Positions 28,530 through 38,156 are shown, counted from the stretch's first letter. The stretch is 64,000 nt of DNA from Ignavibacteria bacterium (GCA_016704345.1 JADJAH010000019.1:62001-126000), one strand, 5' to 3'. A program made the numbers and translations. Notes: generated by a model not told the origin, from the sequence alone.

Positions 28530-30252
28530 GCCATAAATAGCGAAAATTTACTCTGTGCATAGCGTCCAACGCATAGCCGTTTACATAGGATTGAAGCATT
28601 CGATAATCTTCATCATAGTAAATGAACATCATCGGTGCTTGTGAAATAGCAATCTGCTCAGCCTGTCTGTAAAGCTCGTATCTTGCAGCCTGATCTGTTG
28701 TAGCAATTGCTTTTTCAAACAGAATGTCATATTCAGGATTCTGATATCTTGTACTGTTAATTGGGCTGATGGCAGTGGGATCTTTCGGAACATTCTTTCC
28801 ATAAAACAGATTAAGAAAATTCTCGGGTTCGGGATAGTCACCTATCCATCCGAGTCTGTAGAAGTCAGCTCTTCCCGCATCAATATTATCAAGGTGTTGA
28901 GCAAACTGAATAATATTGAGTTTCATATTCACACCGATCTCTTTCAACATACTTTGTATAGATTCGGCCAGCTGAATATTTCTGTCGCCGCCGGAATTGA
29001 TTTGAAGAACTGCATCAGGGAATCCCTTTCCTCCGGGATAACCGGCTTCCTCCATAAGTTTCTTTGCCTTCTCGAGATCAAAGTCATATCCCTTAATACT
29101 CTTAACATCATAATTGGGCATTGAAGGCGGAACTATGCCGTAAATAGCACCCATATATCCCTGGCCATTCAGAACAAATTTCAAAATTTTATTCCTGTCG
29201 ATTGCGTAGTTAAATGCTTGTCTGACTTTTTCATTGTTAAATATTTTTCCTGTTGTCAGGAATCCGTAGAACTGAATTGCAAGAGAAGGAACTTTCTGAA
29301 GTTTGAATTTCTCAAACTCCGGTTTCAGAGTTTTTTCGGGAGTGACGATCTCTTTGAATGATTCATTTGGAAGTCTGTAACTTTCATCAAGATTTCCGTT
29401 TCTGAATTCAAGAAACTGCTGAGAGACTTCTTTTAGAAATTTGAATTTCACTCCATCAAGATATGGAATCTGATTTCCATTTTTATCTTTCTCCCAATAG
29501 TTCTGATTTTTTTTCAGATTAAGTTCAAGGTCAGGTTTCCAATCTACAAAAATAAATGGACCAGTACCAACCGGATTCTGGAAAAAGTCTTTACCGTATT
29601 TTGATACTGCCTCCTTTGGCACTACGTAAGCATAAGCAAGAGTAAGATAATAAATGAACGGACCAAAGGGCTTCTTGAGTTTGATCTGAAAAGTAGAATC
29701 ATCCTTTGCTATGTACCCGGATACACCATTGATCTTTGGCTCCCTGTTTTCCTTTCTCGCCGCTGAAACTTCATCGAAATACTCTTTTGCGCCTTCAACA
29801 TGATTCTTATAATAGTCAAATCCGAGAGTACCTGTTCTCGGATCGCAAACCCTGTCAAGAGAATACTTAACATCATTTGCATTGAATTCCCTTCCCTTGC
29901 CATCCGGGAAGCAAACGTTGTCCTGAAACTTCGGACCTTTTTTTAAATGGAATGTGTAAAGTAATCCGTCTTCAGATATTTCCCAGCGTGTTGCAAGTTG
30001 AGGAATCAGATTTAAACTTGTATCAAGATCGACAAGAAGATCATAGATCTGATGAGCGACGTGGTGTGAAACTACGTCATTGATTCCTACAGGGTCAAGG
30101 CTGCGAATATTCTCAAGCTCATTGATCCGGTAAACACCTCCGCCCTTTATGCCGCCATTGAGTGCAACACTGCTTGTTGTTTCCTTCTTGTTGTTGCATC
30201 CTGATAATATCATGAAACACAATATGGCCAGAACTGAAATTTGCTTTATCAT
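28519..30252 (-). CDS. Peptide ABC transporter substrate-binding lipoprotein (SBP family 5)
   Basis: 577 residues. Lipoprotein signal ILSGC (Cys19). SBP family 5 features are RSLDPVGINDVVSHHVAHQIYDLLV, a LATRWEISEDGLLYTFHLKKGPKFQD segment and late IQLAESIQSMLKEIGVNMKLN and LGWIGDYPEPENFL. Captures oligopeptides in the periplasm for the OppB/OppC permeases encoded downstream. The gene has heptamer tandem repeats directly upstream of its start, where its promoter should lie. Confidence 0.92.
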   Translation of the reverse strand: MIKQISVLAILCFMILSGCNNKKETTSSVALNGGIKGGGVYRINELENIRSLDPVGINDVVSHHVAHQIYDLLVDLDTSLNLIPQLATRWEISEDGLLYTFHLKKGPKFQDNVCFPDGKGREFNANDVKYSLDRVCDPRTGTLGFDYYKNHVEGAKEYFDEVSAARKENREPKINGVSGYIAKDDSTFQIKLKKPFGPFIYYLTLAYAYVVPKEAVSKYGKDFFQNPVGTGPFIFVDWKPDLELNLKKNQNYWEKDKNGNQIPYLDGVKFKFLKEVSQQFLEFRNGNLDESYRLPNESFKEIVTPEKTLKPEFEKFKLQKVPSLAIQFYGFLTTGKIFNNEKVRQAFNYAIDRNKILKFVLNGQGYMGAIYGIVPPSMPNYDVKSIKGYDFDLEKAKKLMEEAGYPGGKGFPDAVLQINSGGDRNIQLAESIQSMLKEIGVNMKLNIIQFAQHLDNIDAGRADFYRLGWIGDYPEPENFLNLFYGKNVPKDPTAISPINSTRYQNPEYDILFEKAIATTDQAARYELYRQAEQIAISQAPMMFIYYDEDYRMLQSYVNGYALDAMHRVNFRYLWLDK

Positions 30253-30260
30253 TCGAATAA

Positions 30261-30305
30261 ATTGAAAATTGAAAATTGAAAATTGAAAATTGAAAATTGA
30301 AAATT
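30261..30305 (+). repeat. Tandem heptamer repeat ATTGAAA x6
   Basis: Six perfect copies of ATTGAAA plus a partial unit, beginning 9 bp upstream of the substrate-binding protein start codon (minus strand). Copy number could vary and change the promoter geometry. Confidence 0.95.
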
Positions 30306-30353
30306 AGGAATCAAAAGAGAAAGAATTGAATTTCGAGTTATGAACAAAAAACC

Positions 30354-30402
30354 AATTCCTAATTCTTAATTCTTAATTCTTAATTCTTAATTCTTAATTC
30401 TC
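30354..30402 (+). repeat. Tandem heptamer repeat AATTCTT x7
   Basis: Seven copies of AATTCTT; the first (AATTCCT) and last (AATTCTC) are variant. The final unit overlaps the stop codon and last codons of the SDR gene (stop at 30394-30396), so slippage here could change its C-terminus. Confidence 0.95.
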
Positions 30403-31167
30403 TCTGTATACTACCATTGCGCTTGCCTGCGCAACAGGAAGAAGAACTATTTGTGCAACTACAACATTCTCATCTCTTGTTGCTGAATATATGATTGCGT
30501 CTGCAACATCATCCGGAGATAATGGCTTCATCCCAACATAAGCTGTCTTTGCTTTATCTGCATCTCCTCTGTATCTGACAAGACCAAACTCTGTTTCAAC
30601 CAATCCCGGATCAATTGTTGTTACTCTAACAGCAGTGCCGGTAAGATCCATTCTCATTCCCTTTGTTATTGCATCGACCGCATGCTTGCTTGCACAATAA
30701 ACATTTCCGTTTGGATATACTTCATGTCCCGCAATCGAACCAATATTGATCACATGACCGCTATTATTCTTTACCATGAAAGGAATCACGCATTTTGAAA
30801 CAAACAATAATCCTTTGACATTTGTATCAATCATTTCATTCCAATCATCTAATGAACCTTCATGGACTTTTGAGAATCCCCTTGCCAGACCGGCATTATT
30901 CAGTAATACCTCGATCTTGGTCCATTCCCCATGCAGTTCGGATACTGCTTTATCAACTTCAGAATAATTTCTTACATCAAGGACCATTGTTATTACATCG
31001 ACACCGAATTTCTCCATCAATTCAGACTGGAGCGAATCGAGTCTTTCTTTTCTTCGAGCAGCAAGTATCAATTTGCAACCACTTTCTGCGAATTTAAAGG
31101 CAGCAGATCTCCCGATTCCGCTTGTTGCTCCTGTAATGAAAACTACTTTATCTTTAAGGTCTTTCAA
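30394..31167 (-). CDS. SDR-family NAD(P)-dependent oxidoreductase
   Basis: 257 residues, classical short-chain dehydrogenase: TGATSGIGRSAAF (cofactor, about 12-24), NNAGLARG, the catalytic Ser in NIGSIAG and Tyr-x-x-x-Lys in VYCASKHAV. The AARRKERLDSLQSEL segment suggests NADP. It resembles YdfG-like 3-hydroxy acid or serine dehydrogenases, but the substrate cannot be set. It is upstream of the substrate-binding protein gene on the same strand, with the repeat block between. Confidence 0.9.
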   Translation of the reverse strand: MKDLKDKVVFITGATSGIGRSAAFKFAESGCKLILAARRKERLDSLQSELMEKFGVDVITMVLDVRNYSEVDKAVSELHGEWTKIEVLLNNAGLARGFSKVHEGSLDDWNEMIDTNVKGLLFVSKCVIPFMVKNNSGHVINIGSIAGHEVYPNGNVYCASKHAVDAITKGMRMDLTGTAVRVTTIDPGLVETEFGLVRYRGDADKAKTAYVGMKPLSPDDVADAIIYSATRDENVVVAQIVLLPVAQASAMVVYREN

Positions 31168-31851
31168 TAAATGGCAAACTTTTGGAATGATGAATTTGAC
31201 GCTGAAAATTGTTTGAACAAGATATGAATTTCAGTACTTTAAGGAAACAAAATTATATTACTACGGAATTGAAGATAACGTTTCCTTTAGTGTGTAAATT
31301 TAAAAATCGGCGTTGTCAAAATTATTCAGTCCCGGAATAGAGCACAAATTGAGCATCTTTCACTTCGAGATCCACAGGTCACGGCAAATAGGATGCACTG
31401 TTAGGACTATTTCCATTGAGAAAGTCTTTCATTTCGGAGAAAGTGGAAATCAGAACCATTGTATCATAAAATATATAAAGACGTTAACCTATTTACCTCA
31501 GTGTACCTCCGTGACTCCTCAGTGTTCTCCGTGTAAAAAAGCAAACATAATCAGGAAGTATGATTTGATAACTTTGCTATTAGTGCGTAAATCAAAATCG
31601 GTATTGTCCGAATTATCGGAAACAAAACAAATACTTGAAAGAAGGTCCTGATTGCATGAATTTTGAAATGCTTGAAGTCATCAAGTTAAGTTTTGGCTTT
31701 TGGTTGAATTAATCTTAACAATGAGGCTTCTCTTTCTTGCAGAACTTCTACAATTTTCAATTTACACACTTTTCAAAACGCTTCCGAATTGAAGCCTTAA
31801 ATTTTTCCTATTGAAACTGATAATTCAGTGAATTAGGTTGAGTTCAACCCC
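31168..31851 (+). other. Repeat-bearing intergenic region without a recognisable gene
   Basis: 684 bp. The only open frame (31313-31651) has no recognisable protein features. The region holds two imperfect copies of a 41-42 bp element (31286-31327 and 31579-31619, about 80 percent alike, sharing the core AAAATCGG) and a 20 bp-period repeat at 31496-31535 built from CCTCAGTGT / CTCCGTGT units. It may be a decayed element or shared intergenic repeat family. No tRNA or clear promoter was seen. Confidence 0.6.
31496..31535 (+). repeat. Short direct repeat, 20 bp period (CCTCAGTGT / CTCCGTGT)
   Basis: Two adjacent 20 bp units, each with a CCTCAGTGT part and a CTCCGTG part, so there is also a degenerate 10 bp sub-period. 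Noncoding by appearance. Confidence 0.7.
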
Positions 31852-34320
31852 ATGAAATTTAATCCACGCTTCGACATGAAGATAATTTATCTCCTGCTAA
31901 TTTCATTTCTTACACAAAATATTTCAATTGCAATTCCGCCAATTGCAGATAACCACATCAAGGTTGATCAGTTCGGATACAGACCGTCAGACAAGAAGAT
32001 TGCAATAATCAGCAATCCTGTTTCCGGATACAACAACACCAGTCCTTTCACACCCGGCAGTACTTATCAGGTAAGAAAATGGGACGATGATGCAGTAGTT
32101 TATTCATCTGCAATTACGGCCTGGAATAGTGGGTCAACTCAAATCCAGAGCGGTGATAAAGTTTGGTGGTTTGATTTTACGGCGGTCACATCTCCCGGGA
32201 TGTATTATGTAATGGATGTATCGAGAAATGTGCGGTCGTATCAGTTTGAAATTGCAGATCATGTTTACCTCAAAACATTGAAACAGGCGACAAGAGTATT
32301 TTATTATCAAAGATGTGGAATTCCGAAGTCCTCTCCATATGCTCAATTCGGATGGAGTGATTCCGCTTGCCATACCGGGAATCTGCAGGATACGGATTGC
32401 CGATCATACAATAACACCAATCCATCGACATCGAAAAATCTTTCCGGCGGTTGGCATGATGCCGGTGACTATAACAAGTATGTTAACTTCACATTTGAAA
32501 CTATGATAGACTTACTTCTTGCTTATAAGGAGAATCTGCAAATGTGGGGAGATGATTACAATATTCCCGAATCAGGAAATGGAATCCCGGATTTGCTTGA
32601 TGAAGCAAAATATGAACTTGACTGGCTGCTGAAGATGCAGAATTCAAATGGTTCGGTGCTGAGCATTGTTGGTGTTCAGAATTTTGGTACGGCAAGTCCC
32701 CCGTCTGCTGATATCAGCCAAAGACTATATGGTCCGGCAACTACTTCAGCTTCGTTCACTGCATCCGCATTGTTTGCTCTGGGAGCATTGCAGTTTAACA
32801 GCATAGGTCAGAATGATTATGCAAATACACTTCAATCAGCATCTGTGAATGCCTGGAACTGGGCTGTTGCAAATCCGTCAATAACATTCTACAACTCCGG
32901 TATAATCGGAGCGGGTGAACAGGAAGTCGGCTCTTATGAAAAGCTTGTAAGGCAAATGGCAGCTGCAAGTTTTCTCTACGCACTTACCGGCAATTCAAAT
33001 TACAAGTCATTCTTTGAAAGCAACTACACACAAATGCATCTTATTCAATGGGGCTTTGCATATCCATTTGAGAATGGGCAGCAGGACATGTTGCTTTATT
33101 ATGCATCATTAGCCGGAGCAACTCCGTCAGTTGCCAATGCAATCAGGAATGCATACAGAAATTCACTCAAAACAAATAATGCAGATAATCTTCCCGCCTA
33201 TCTTAATAAGACCGATGCTTATCGAGCACACTTATCAAATCAGAATTACACCTGGGGAAGCAACACTACAAAGGGCAGGCAAGGAATCATGTTTAATAAT
33301 ATGCTGACATACAATCTTGATTCTCTCAACAACTCAAACTATCGCGAAGCCGCACTTGGATTTACAAATTATTTTCACGGCACAAATCCTACTGCCTTCT
33401 GTTATTTGTCAAACATGTCATCATACGGAGCTGAGAATTCGATCAGCGAGGTATATCATTCGTGGTTTGCAGACGGCAGTGCTCTTTGGGACAAGGCCGG
33501 AACTTCTGTCTATGGTCCTGCACCGGGCTTTGTTCCGGGCGGTGTAAATCCTACTTACGCACTCGATGGATGCTGTCCATCAGGATGTGGCTCTTACAAT
33601 AATTTGTGCAACACATCACTGGTTACTCCTCCATTGAGTCAGCCGATTCAGAAATCTTATAAAGACTGGAATACAAGCTGGCCACAGAATTCCTGGACTA
33701 TAACCGAACCCGGCATTTACACACAGGCAGCTTATGTGCGACTGCTTTCAAGATTTGTTGATGCAGCTTCTATCAGACAAGTGAAGATAGCAATTGAAGG
33801 TCTATACAATTCATCTGCAAATTCATTGAATGCTCGGGATACTATCAGAGTTTACTTACGAAATACCACATCACCGTATTTGGTGATCGACTCTTCAAAA
33901 GCAGTTTTGGATTCGTTGAATTTTACTGCAGCGCTCAGTTTTCCAAATGCGAATTCAGGCACATATTACATTGTCATCAAGCATCGACATTCAATTGAAA
34001 CATGGAGCAGAACCGGAGGTGAGTCATACAACAATTCATCTTCTTTCAACTTTGACTTTACAACTGATTCAACAAAGTCATATGCCGCTAACGTAAAGCG
34101 TGTCGATTCGAATCCCGGAACTTATGCGATCTTCAGCGGTGATGTGAATCAGGATGGAGCAGTTGATGCAACGGATCTTTCGCTCATTGAGAATGATGCA
34201 GGTAATTTTCAAACAGGCTACATTGTGACAGATCTCAACGGTGACAACATTTCCGATGCTTCAGATCTTGCTCTGGCGGATAACAACGTTTTTGACTTTG
34301 TTGGAAAAATAGTGCCTTGA
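31852..34320 (+). CDS. Glycoside hydrolase family 9 (cellulase-type) with dockerin-like C-terminus
   Basis: Secreted beta-glucanase, probably acting on cellulose or related glucans. The 822 residues begin with a signal peptide (start Met1 or Met9), then a CelD-type Ig-like domain (about 30-130, DQFGYRPSDKKIAII). The GH9 catalytic domain has WHDAGDYNKYV with Asp203 and Asp206, and the general acid Glu619 in SWTITEPGIYTQA. The tail (about 760-822) carries two EF-hand-like loops, DVNQDGAVDATDLS and DLNGDNISDASDLA, a dockerin-type domain. No type A T9SS sorting domain is visible after it. It is transcribed alone, with no other polysaccharide gene nearby. Confidence 0.92.
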   Translation: MKFNPRFDMKIIYLLLISFLTQNISIAIPPIADNHIKVDQFGYRPSDKKIAIISNPVSGYNNTSPFTPGSTYQVRKWDDDAVVYSSAITAWNSGSTQIQSGDKVWWFDFTAVTSPGMYYVMDVSRNVRSYQFEIADHVYLKTLKQATRVFYYQRCGIPKSSPYAQFGWSDSACHTGNLQDTDCRSYNNTNPSTSKNLSGGWHDAGDYNKYVNFTFETMIDLLLAYKENLQMWGDDYNIPESGNGIPDLLDEAKYELDWLLKMQNSNGSVLSIVGVQNFGTASPPSADISQRLYGPATTSASFTASALFALGALQFNSIGQNDYANTLQSASVNAWNWAVANPSITFYNSGIIGAGEQEVGSYEKLVRQMAAASFLYALTGNSNYKSFFESNYTQMHLIQWGFAYPFENGQQDMLLYYASLAGATPSVANAIRNAYRNSLKTNNADNLPAYLNKTDAYRAHLSNQNYTWGSNTTKGRQGIMFNNMLTYNLDSLNNSNYREAALGFTNYFHGTNPTAFCYLSNMSSYGAENSISEVYHSWFADGSALWDKAGTSVYGPAPGFVPGGVNPTYALDGCCPSGCGSYNNLCNTSLVTPPLSQPIQKSYKDWNTSWPQNSWTITEPGIYTQAAYVRLLSRFVDAASIRQVKIAIEGLYNSSANSLNARDTIRVYLRNTTSPYLVIDSSKAVLDSLNFTAALSFPNANSGTYYIVIKHRHSIETWSRTGGESYNNSSSFNFDFTTDSTKSYAANVKRVDSNPGTYAIFSGDVNQDGAVDATDLSLIENDAGNFQTGYIVTDLNGDNISDASDLALADNNVFDFVGKIVP

Positions 34321-34465
34321 TACATGCAAACAAGTTGGACATCAAAGTTTAGAAATAGCTTGCTTTAAAATATTCTTGATGCTTGATTTGGCAAAATAAT
34401 CCTAAGTAGCTTTCTATCAAGTACTGCTTTGAATATTTTGCCTTACAAAAAAATTTAAGTTACTC

Positions 34466-35892
34466 ATGTTGAATAATAAGAAAACAAAGATCATCTGCAC
34501 TATTGGTCCTGCGAGCGGAAGTGTTGAACTTATCAAGCAACTTATAAGCGCAGGAATGGATGGAGCAAGATTGAACTTTTCACACGGCTCACATACAGTA
34601 CACAAGGAATATATTGAGAACATTCGAACTGCCTCGAAAGAAGCCGGTAAAATCACAACCATAATACAGGACTTGTCCGGTCCAAAGCTCCGTATAGGCA
34701 GAATTGAAGGAGGTGAAGTCGAAATAGTAAGCGGTTCATTAATAAGAATTTCAGCGGAAGAAGTTATTGGTACATCTAATTTAATCTCCACAAATTACCC
34801 GGGAATGATTGATGATGTAAGATCGGGCGAAACTTTGCTTATTGATGACGGTAAACTTGCTCTCAACGTTATCAGTATTGACAAGTCTATCGGAATGATT
34901 GAGTGTGAAGTTATGGTAGGAGGGATAATGAAGGAGCGAAAGGGAATAAATCTACCGCATACAAAATTGAGTCTCCCCTCTCTTACTGATAAAGACTTGA
35001 GCGACATTAATTTCGGAGTCGAGCACAAAGTAGATCTCATCGCGATGAGTTTTGTACGAACAAGAGAAGATGTAGAACTTCTAAAGAATATTCTCAAGAC
35101 AAAGAATAGTCACATACCTGTCATTGCAAAAATTGAGAGGCCGGAGGCGGTTGAGAACATTGACTCAATAATTGAAGCAACAGATTTTGTGATGGTAGCA
35201 AGAGGAGATATGGGAGTTGAAATATCCACTGAAGATGTACCGGTAATTCAGAAAATGATCATTAGGAAATGTAACGAGAAGATCAAACCCGTCATAACTG
35301 CAACACAAATGCTGGAGTCAATGATAAACAGTCCTTCACCAACCAGAGCAGAAGCATCTGACATAGCCAATGCGATACTTGATGGTACTGACTGCGTGAT
35401 GTTATCTGCTGAAACATCAACGGGAAGTTATCCTGTAGTTGCAGTTGCAACCATGAACAAAATAATCAGGAAGACTGAAACAATTCAGACCACAACTTAT
35501 TTCAAAGAGATTTTTGTAGAAGATTCTCCCGAGAATACTCTGCATACGATCTGCAATTCGGCGGTAGAAATAGCCACAAGAGTCAATGCAAAGGCAATCA
35601 TTACAATTACGCACACCGGAAGATCACCTCTCTTGCTTTCAAATCACAGACCTTATCCGTACATCATTTCAGCCACTTACGAGGAAGAAATCATAAAAAT
35701 GTGCAAACTCTTTTGGGGAGTGGTATCAATTGTTATAGATAAATCAGATAGTTTTTATGAAACATTAAAAATGATAAGGAGAAATTACTCTCATTGGGAA
35801 TGATGGAAAGCGGTGACAGAGTAGTAGTAGTTTCACCGATGCCTTTTACTGATTCTGAATCGGCAAACATGATTCAAGTAACGCAGATCTGA
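34466..35892 (+). CDS. pyk: Pyruvate kinase, frame interrupted near the C-terminus
   Basis: Last glycolytic step: phosphoenolpyruvate plus ADP gives pyruvate and ATP. Motifs are KIICTIGPASGS, ARLNFSHGSH, the active-site IAKIERPEAVENID, VARGDMGVE and ITATQMLESMI. The first frame runs to 35803 and ends with unrelated residues; in the next frame the expected C-terminal domain continues (SGDRVVVVSPMP, then NMIQVTQI) to a stop at 35890-35892. Adding one A to the five-A run at 35767-35771 restores 475 residues, the normal length. A single-base assembly error is more likely than a true mutation in this gene. Confidence 0.9.
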
Positions 35893-35918
35893 AAACAATC
35901 TTAATAGAAAATTTTCCT

Positions 35919-36908
35919 ATGCAGCAGAATGAAATTTTTGATGTAGTAATAATCGGAGCCGGACCGATAGGTCTTGCTTGCGGCATTGAGGCGGCTAAGA
36001 GAAAGTTGAAGTATTTAATAATTGAAAAGGGATGCATTGTAAATTCCGTATTTAATTATCCTACTAACATGACATTTTTCTCTACTTCAGAGAAAATTGA
36101 GCTCGGAGGAATTCCATTTGTATCTCACGGAATCAAGCCAACCAGAAGGGAAGCTTTGGAATATTACAGGAGAGTCGCACAGGCATACAAACTTAATATG
36201 CATCAGTTTGAAAAAGTGCATCTTGTGGAAAAGGACAAAACCGGATTCAAGGTCATGACTGATAAGAAGACTTACTTGTGCAGGCAATTAATTGTGGCGA
36301 CAGGTTATTATGACAATCCGAATCTTTTGAAAATTCCGGGAGAATCGTTGCCTAAAGTCAGACACTATTTTGACGAAGCACATCCTTACGCGGGAATGAA
36401 AACTACTGTTATTGGAGCCGGTAACTCGGCTGTGGATGTAGCTTTAGAGCTATTCCGAATTGGTGCTAGTGTTACCATGATAATAAAGGAAGGTATGATC
36501 AAGCCAAGCGTAAAATATTGGGTGAAGCCTGATATTGAAAACAGAATTTCCGAAGGTTCAATTAAAGCATTTTTTCTTTCTGAGGTACTTGAGATACGGC
36601 AAAGTGATATTATCATAAGTACACCAAAAGGAATTGTCAATATCCCGAACGATCTTGTGTTTGCAATGACAGGTTATCATCCGGATCTGAACTTCCTTAA
36701 AGAATCCGGGATAAAGATAATTAAGAATAGTAAGGCATACTTTAAGAAATCAAGCCATGAAACTAATGTTCGGGGTCTTTATCTTGCGGGTGTGGCATGC
36801 AGCGGAAGCGATACAGATAATTACTTTATTGAAAATTCAATAGTACATGCAGAGAAGATCATTGAAGACATTGTGAGAAAGAAAGAAAACTTAAGAACAG
36901 TTAACTGA
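35919..36908 (+). CDS. YpdA-family FAD/NAD(P) oxidoreductase (bacillithiol-disulfide reductase-like)
   Basis: 329 residues, thioredoxin-reductase-like fold without the CxxC redox pair. The FAD motif is VVIIGAGPIGLACGIEAAK (about 9-27), the NADP motif TVIGAGNSAVDVALEL, and the YpdA signature is VFNYPTNMTFFSTSEKIELGGIPF. In Firmicutes, YpdA reduces bacillithiol disulfide; in this phylum the thiol is not certain. The 3' end overlaps the convergent cNMP-binding gene by 18 bp. Confidence 0.88.
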   Translation: MQQNEIFDVVIIGAGPIGLACGIEAAKRKLKYLIIEKGCIVNSVFNYPTNMTFFSTSEKIELGGIPFVSHGIKPTRREALEYYRRVAQAYKLNMHQFEKVHLVEKDKTGFKVMTDKKTYLCRQLIVATGYYDNPNLLKIPGESLPKVRHYFDEAHPYAGMKTTVIGAGNSAVDVALELFRIGASVTMIIKEGMIKPSVKYWVKPDIENRISEGSIKAFFLSEVLEIRQSDIIISTPKGIVNIPNDLVFAMTGYHPDLNFLKESGIKIIKNSKAYFKKSSHETNVRGLYLAGVACSGSDTDNYFIENSIVHAEKIIEDIVRKKENLRTVN

Positions 36909-37334
36909 ATTTATTCTTGTACTGAGATATTTCAGAATCCAGAGATTGAACTCATCATTTCTTTTTGTAAGTTCGATTATTTCCGATTTCTTTATTTCTA
37001 CAGAATTAACATTAGTAACTGCATAAGCAGATTTAGCATAATGCGTTCCAGAGATTGCATCATCAAATCCTGCAATGTCACCTGAATGACACTTAGAAAT
37101 TTGCCGGATCTCAGAGTCATCAGAAAAGTTACCGACACTCACTTCACCAGATAGAATAAAATATACGAAGTCAACCCTTTCATTCTCGCGGTAAATGAAT
37201 TGACCCTTCTTAAACGAATGGAAGATAACCCCCTGAAACTTCCCAAGAAGATTATCGAGGCTAAAGTCTCTGAGAAATGAATTTGAATATCTTTCGAACA
37301 TTATTTTTTGATTTAAAAGATGCCCGTCAATCAT
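36891..37334 (-). CDS. Stand-alone cyclic nucleotide-binding domain protein (Crp-like, no HTH)
   Basis: 147 residues. A cupin-like cNMP-binding fold is visible: FSFKKGQFIYRENERVDFVYFILSGEVSVGN, then GDIAGFDDAISGTHYAKSAYAV. It ends shortly after the dimerisation helix region, so there is no DNA-binding helix-turn-helix. It overlaps the preceding Crp/Fnr gene by 8 bp, which suggests cotranslation. It may modulate that regulator, for example by forming heterodimers; this is inference. It is not a truncation caused by a visible frameshift, because the following sequence codes for YpdA on the other strand. Confidence 0.75.
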   Translation of the reverse strand: MIDGHLLNQKIMFERYSNSFLRDFSLDNLLGKFQGVIFHSFKKGQFIYRENERVDFVYFILSGEVSVGNFSDDSEIRQISKCHSGDIAGFDDAISGTHYAKSAYAVTNVNSVEIKKSEIIELTKRNDEFNLWILKYLSTRINSVNCS

Positions 37335-38067
37335 ACATGTTAGCTAATTTGACAAGCGCCTCTCTGTTAAGAATGACAATCTTCTTGGCTTCAATACTAA
37401 TGATTCCTTCCTTGCGAAGTTCTGTCATCACCCTGATTGCTGTCTCAGTTGCAGTCCCTACTATCCTTGCGATTTCTTCCCTGGTTATTGCAAACGAATC
37501 AACTGTTGCTCCGTCATCCTTGCCATAGTATTCATTCAGCATCAGCAAAGTCTCAGCCAATCTTTCAACTACAGTCTTTTGTGCGAGGTGAGTCACTTTT
37601 CTTTCTGCTTCTTTCAGATCACCGGCAAGAAGTTTCATAAGATTGGCAGTTAGCCCCGCATTACTCTGAATGAGACCATAGAAGACCTTTGATGGAATTA
37701 TACAAATTCTGGAGTCTTCCAAAGCAGTTGCCGAACCAGTGTATGATTCATTACTGATTAGCGCTCTGTATCCGATAATGTCCCCCGCTTTTGCAAGCCG
37801 TATTATCTGTTCTCTGCCTTCTATTCCCATCTGTGAGATCTTAACTCTGCCTTTATTGATACAGAACAATCCCATAGGATGATTTCCTTCAAGAAATACG
37901 ACCTGCCCTCTCTTGTAATAATTACAAAGATGATTATTTGATAAAGATGTTACGTCTTCATCGTCAAGAGCTGTGAACACTGAGTTTAATCTGGATTGGC
38001 AGAATTCACAAACAGGGGCAACAAGTTTTCTATTCATTCGGAAAGCAGCATGTAAATGTTTATGCAA
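37327..38067 (-). CDS. Crp/Fnr-family transcriptional regulator
   Basis: 246 residues: N-terminal Cys pair in APVCEFCQSR, an effector domain (about 45-140) with GRVKISQMGIEGREQIIRLAKAGDIIG, a long dimerisation helix, and a C-terminal winged helix whose recognition helix reads TREEIARIVGTATETAIRVMTEL. The Glu-Thr-x-x-Arg pattern in that helix is the one that reads TGA half-sites in Crp. Located directly downstream of the cbb3 oxidase operon, it is the natural candidate for binding the tandem TATGA-N6-TCATA sites at 49122-49159. The N-terminal cysteines could bind an Fe-S cluster or heme; not proven. Start may be Met11. Confidence 0.9.
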   Translation of the reverse strand: MHKHLHAAFRMNRKLVAPVCEFCQSRLNSVFTALDDEDVTSLSNNHLCNYYKRGQVVFLEGNHPMGLFCINKGRVKISQMGIEGREQIIRLAKAGDIIGYRALISNESYTGSATALEDSRICIIPSKVFYGLIQSNAGLTANLMKLLAGDLKEAERKVTHLAQKTVVERLAETLLMLNEYYGKDDGATVDSFAITREEIARIVGTATETAIRVMTELRKEGIISIEAKKIVILNREALVKLANMYD

Positions 38068-38156
38068 AATAGCCTAAGAATTGCATAGAAACAATTTACT
38101 ATCAAGATGAACAGTGTAAGGAAAAGAACAAACGGATCGCTTTTTACAATACTGAG

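Noticed and set aside
30261..30402. CRISPR-like array
   Set aside because: Units are 7 bp with no spacers and no cas genes; plain tandem repeats.
31313..31651. 112-codon open frame in the 31 kb intergenic region
   Set aside because: It covers the repeats, has no ribosome site or family features, and its composition looks noncoding.
35761..35803. Programmed -1 frameshift in pyk at the AAAAA run
   Set aside because: The zero-frame context is not a proper X-XXY-YYZ slippery site, and similar one-base losses occur in unrelated genes here.
36891..37334. Truncated Crp gene with a lost HTH by frameshift
   Set aside because: No HTH-like residues appear in any frame downstream; the following DNA encodes the YpdA C-terminus on the other strand.
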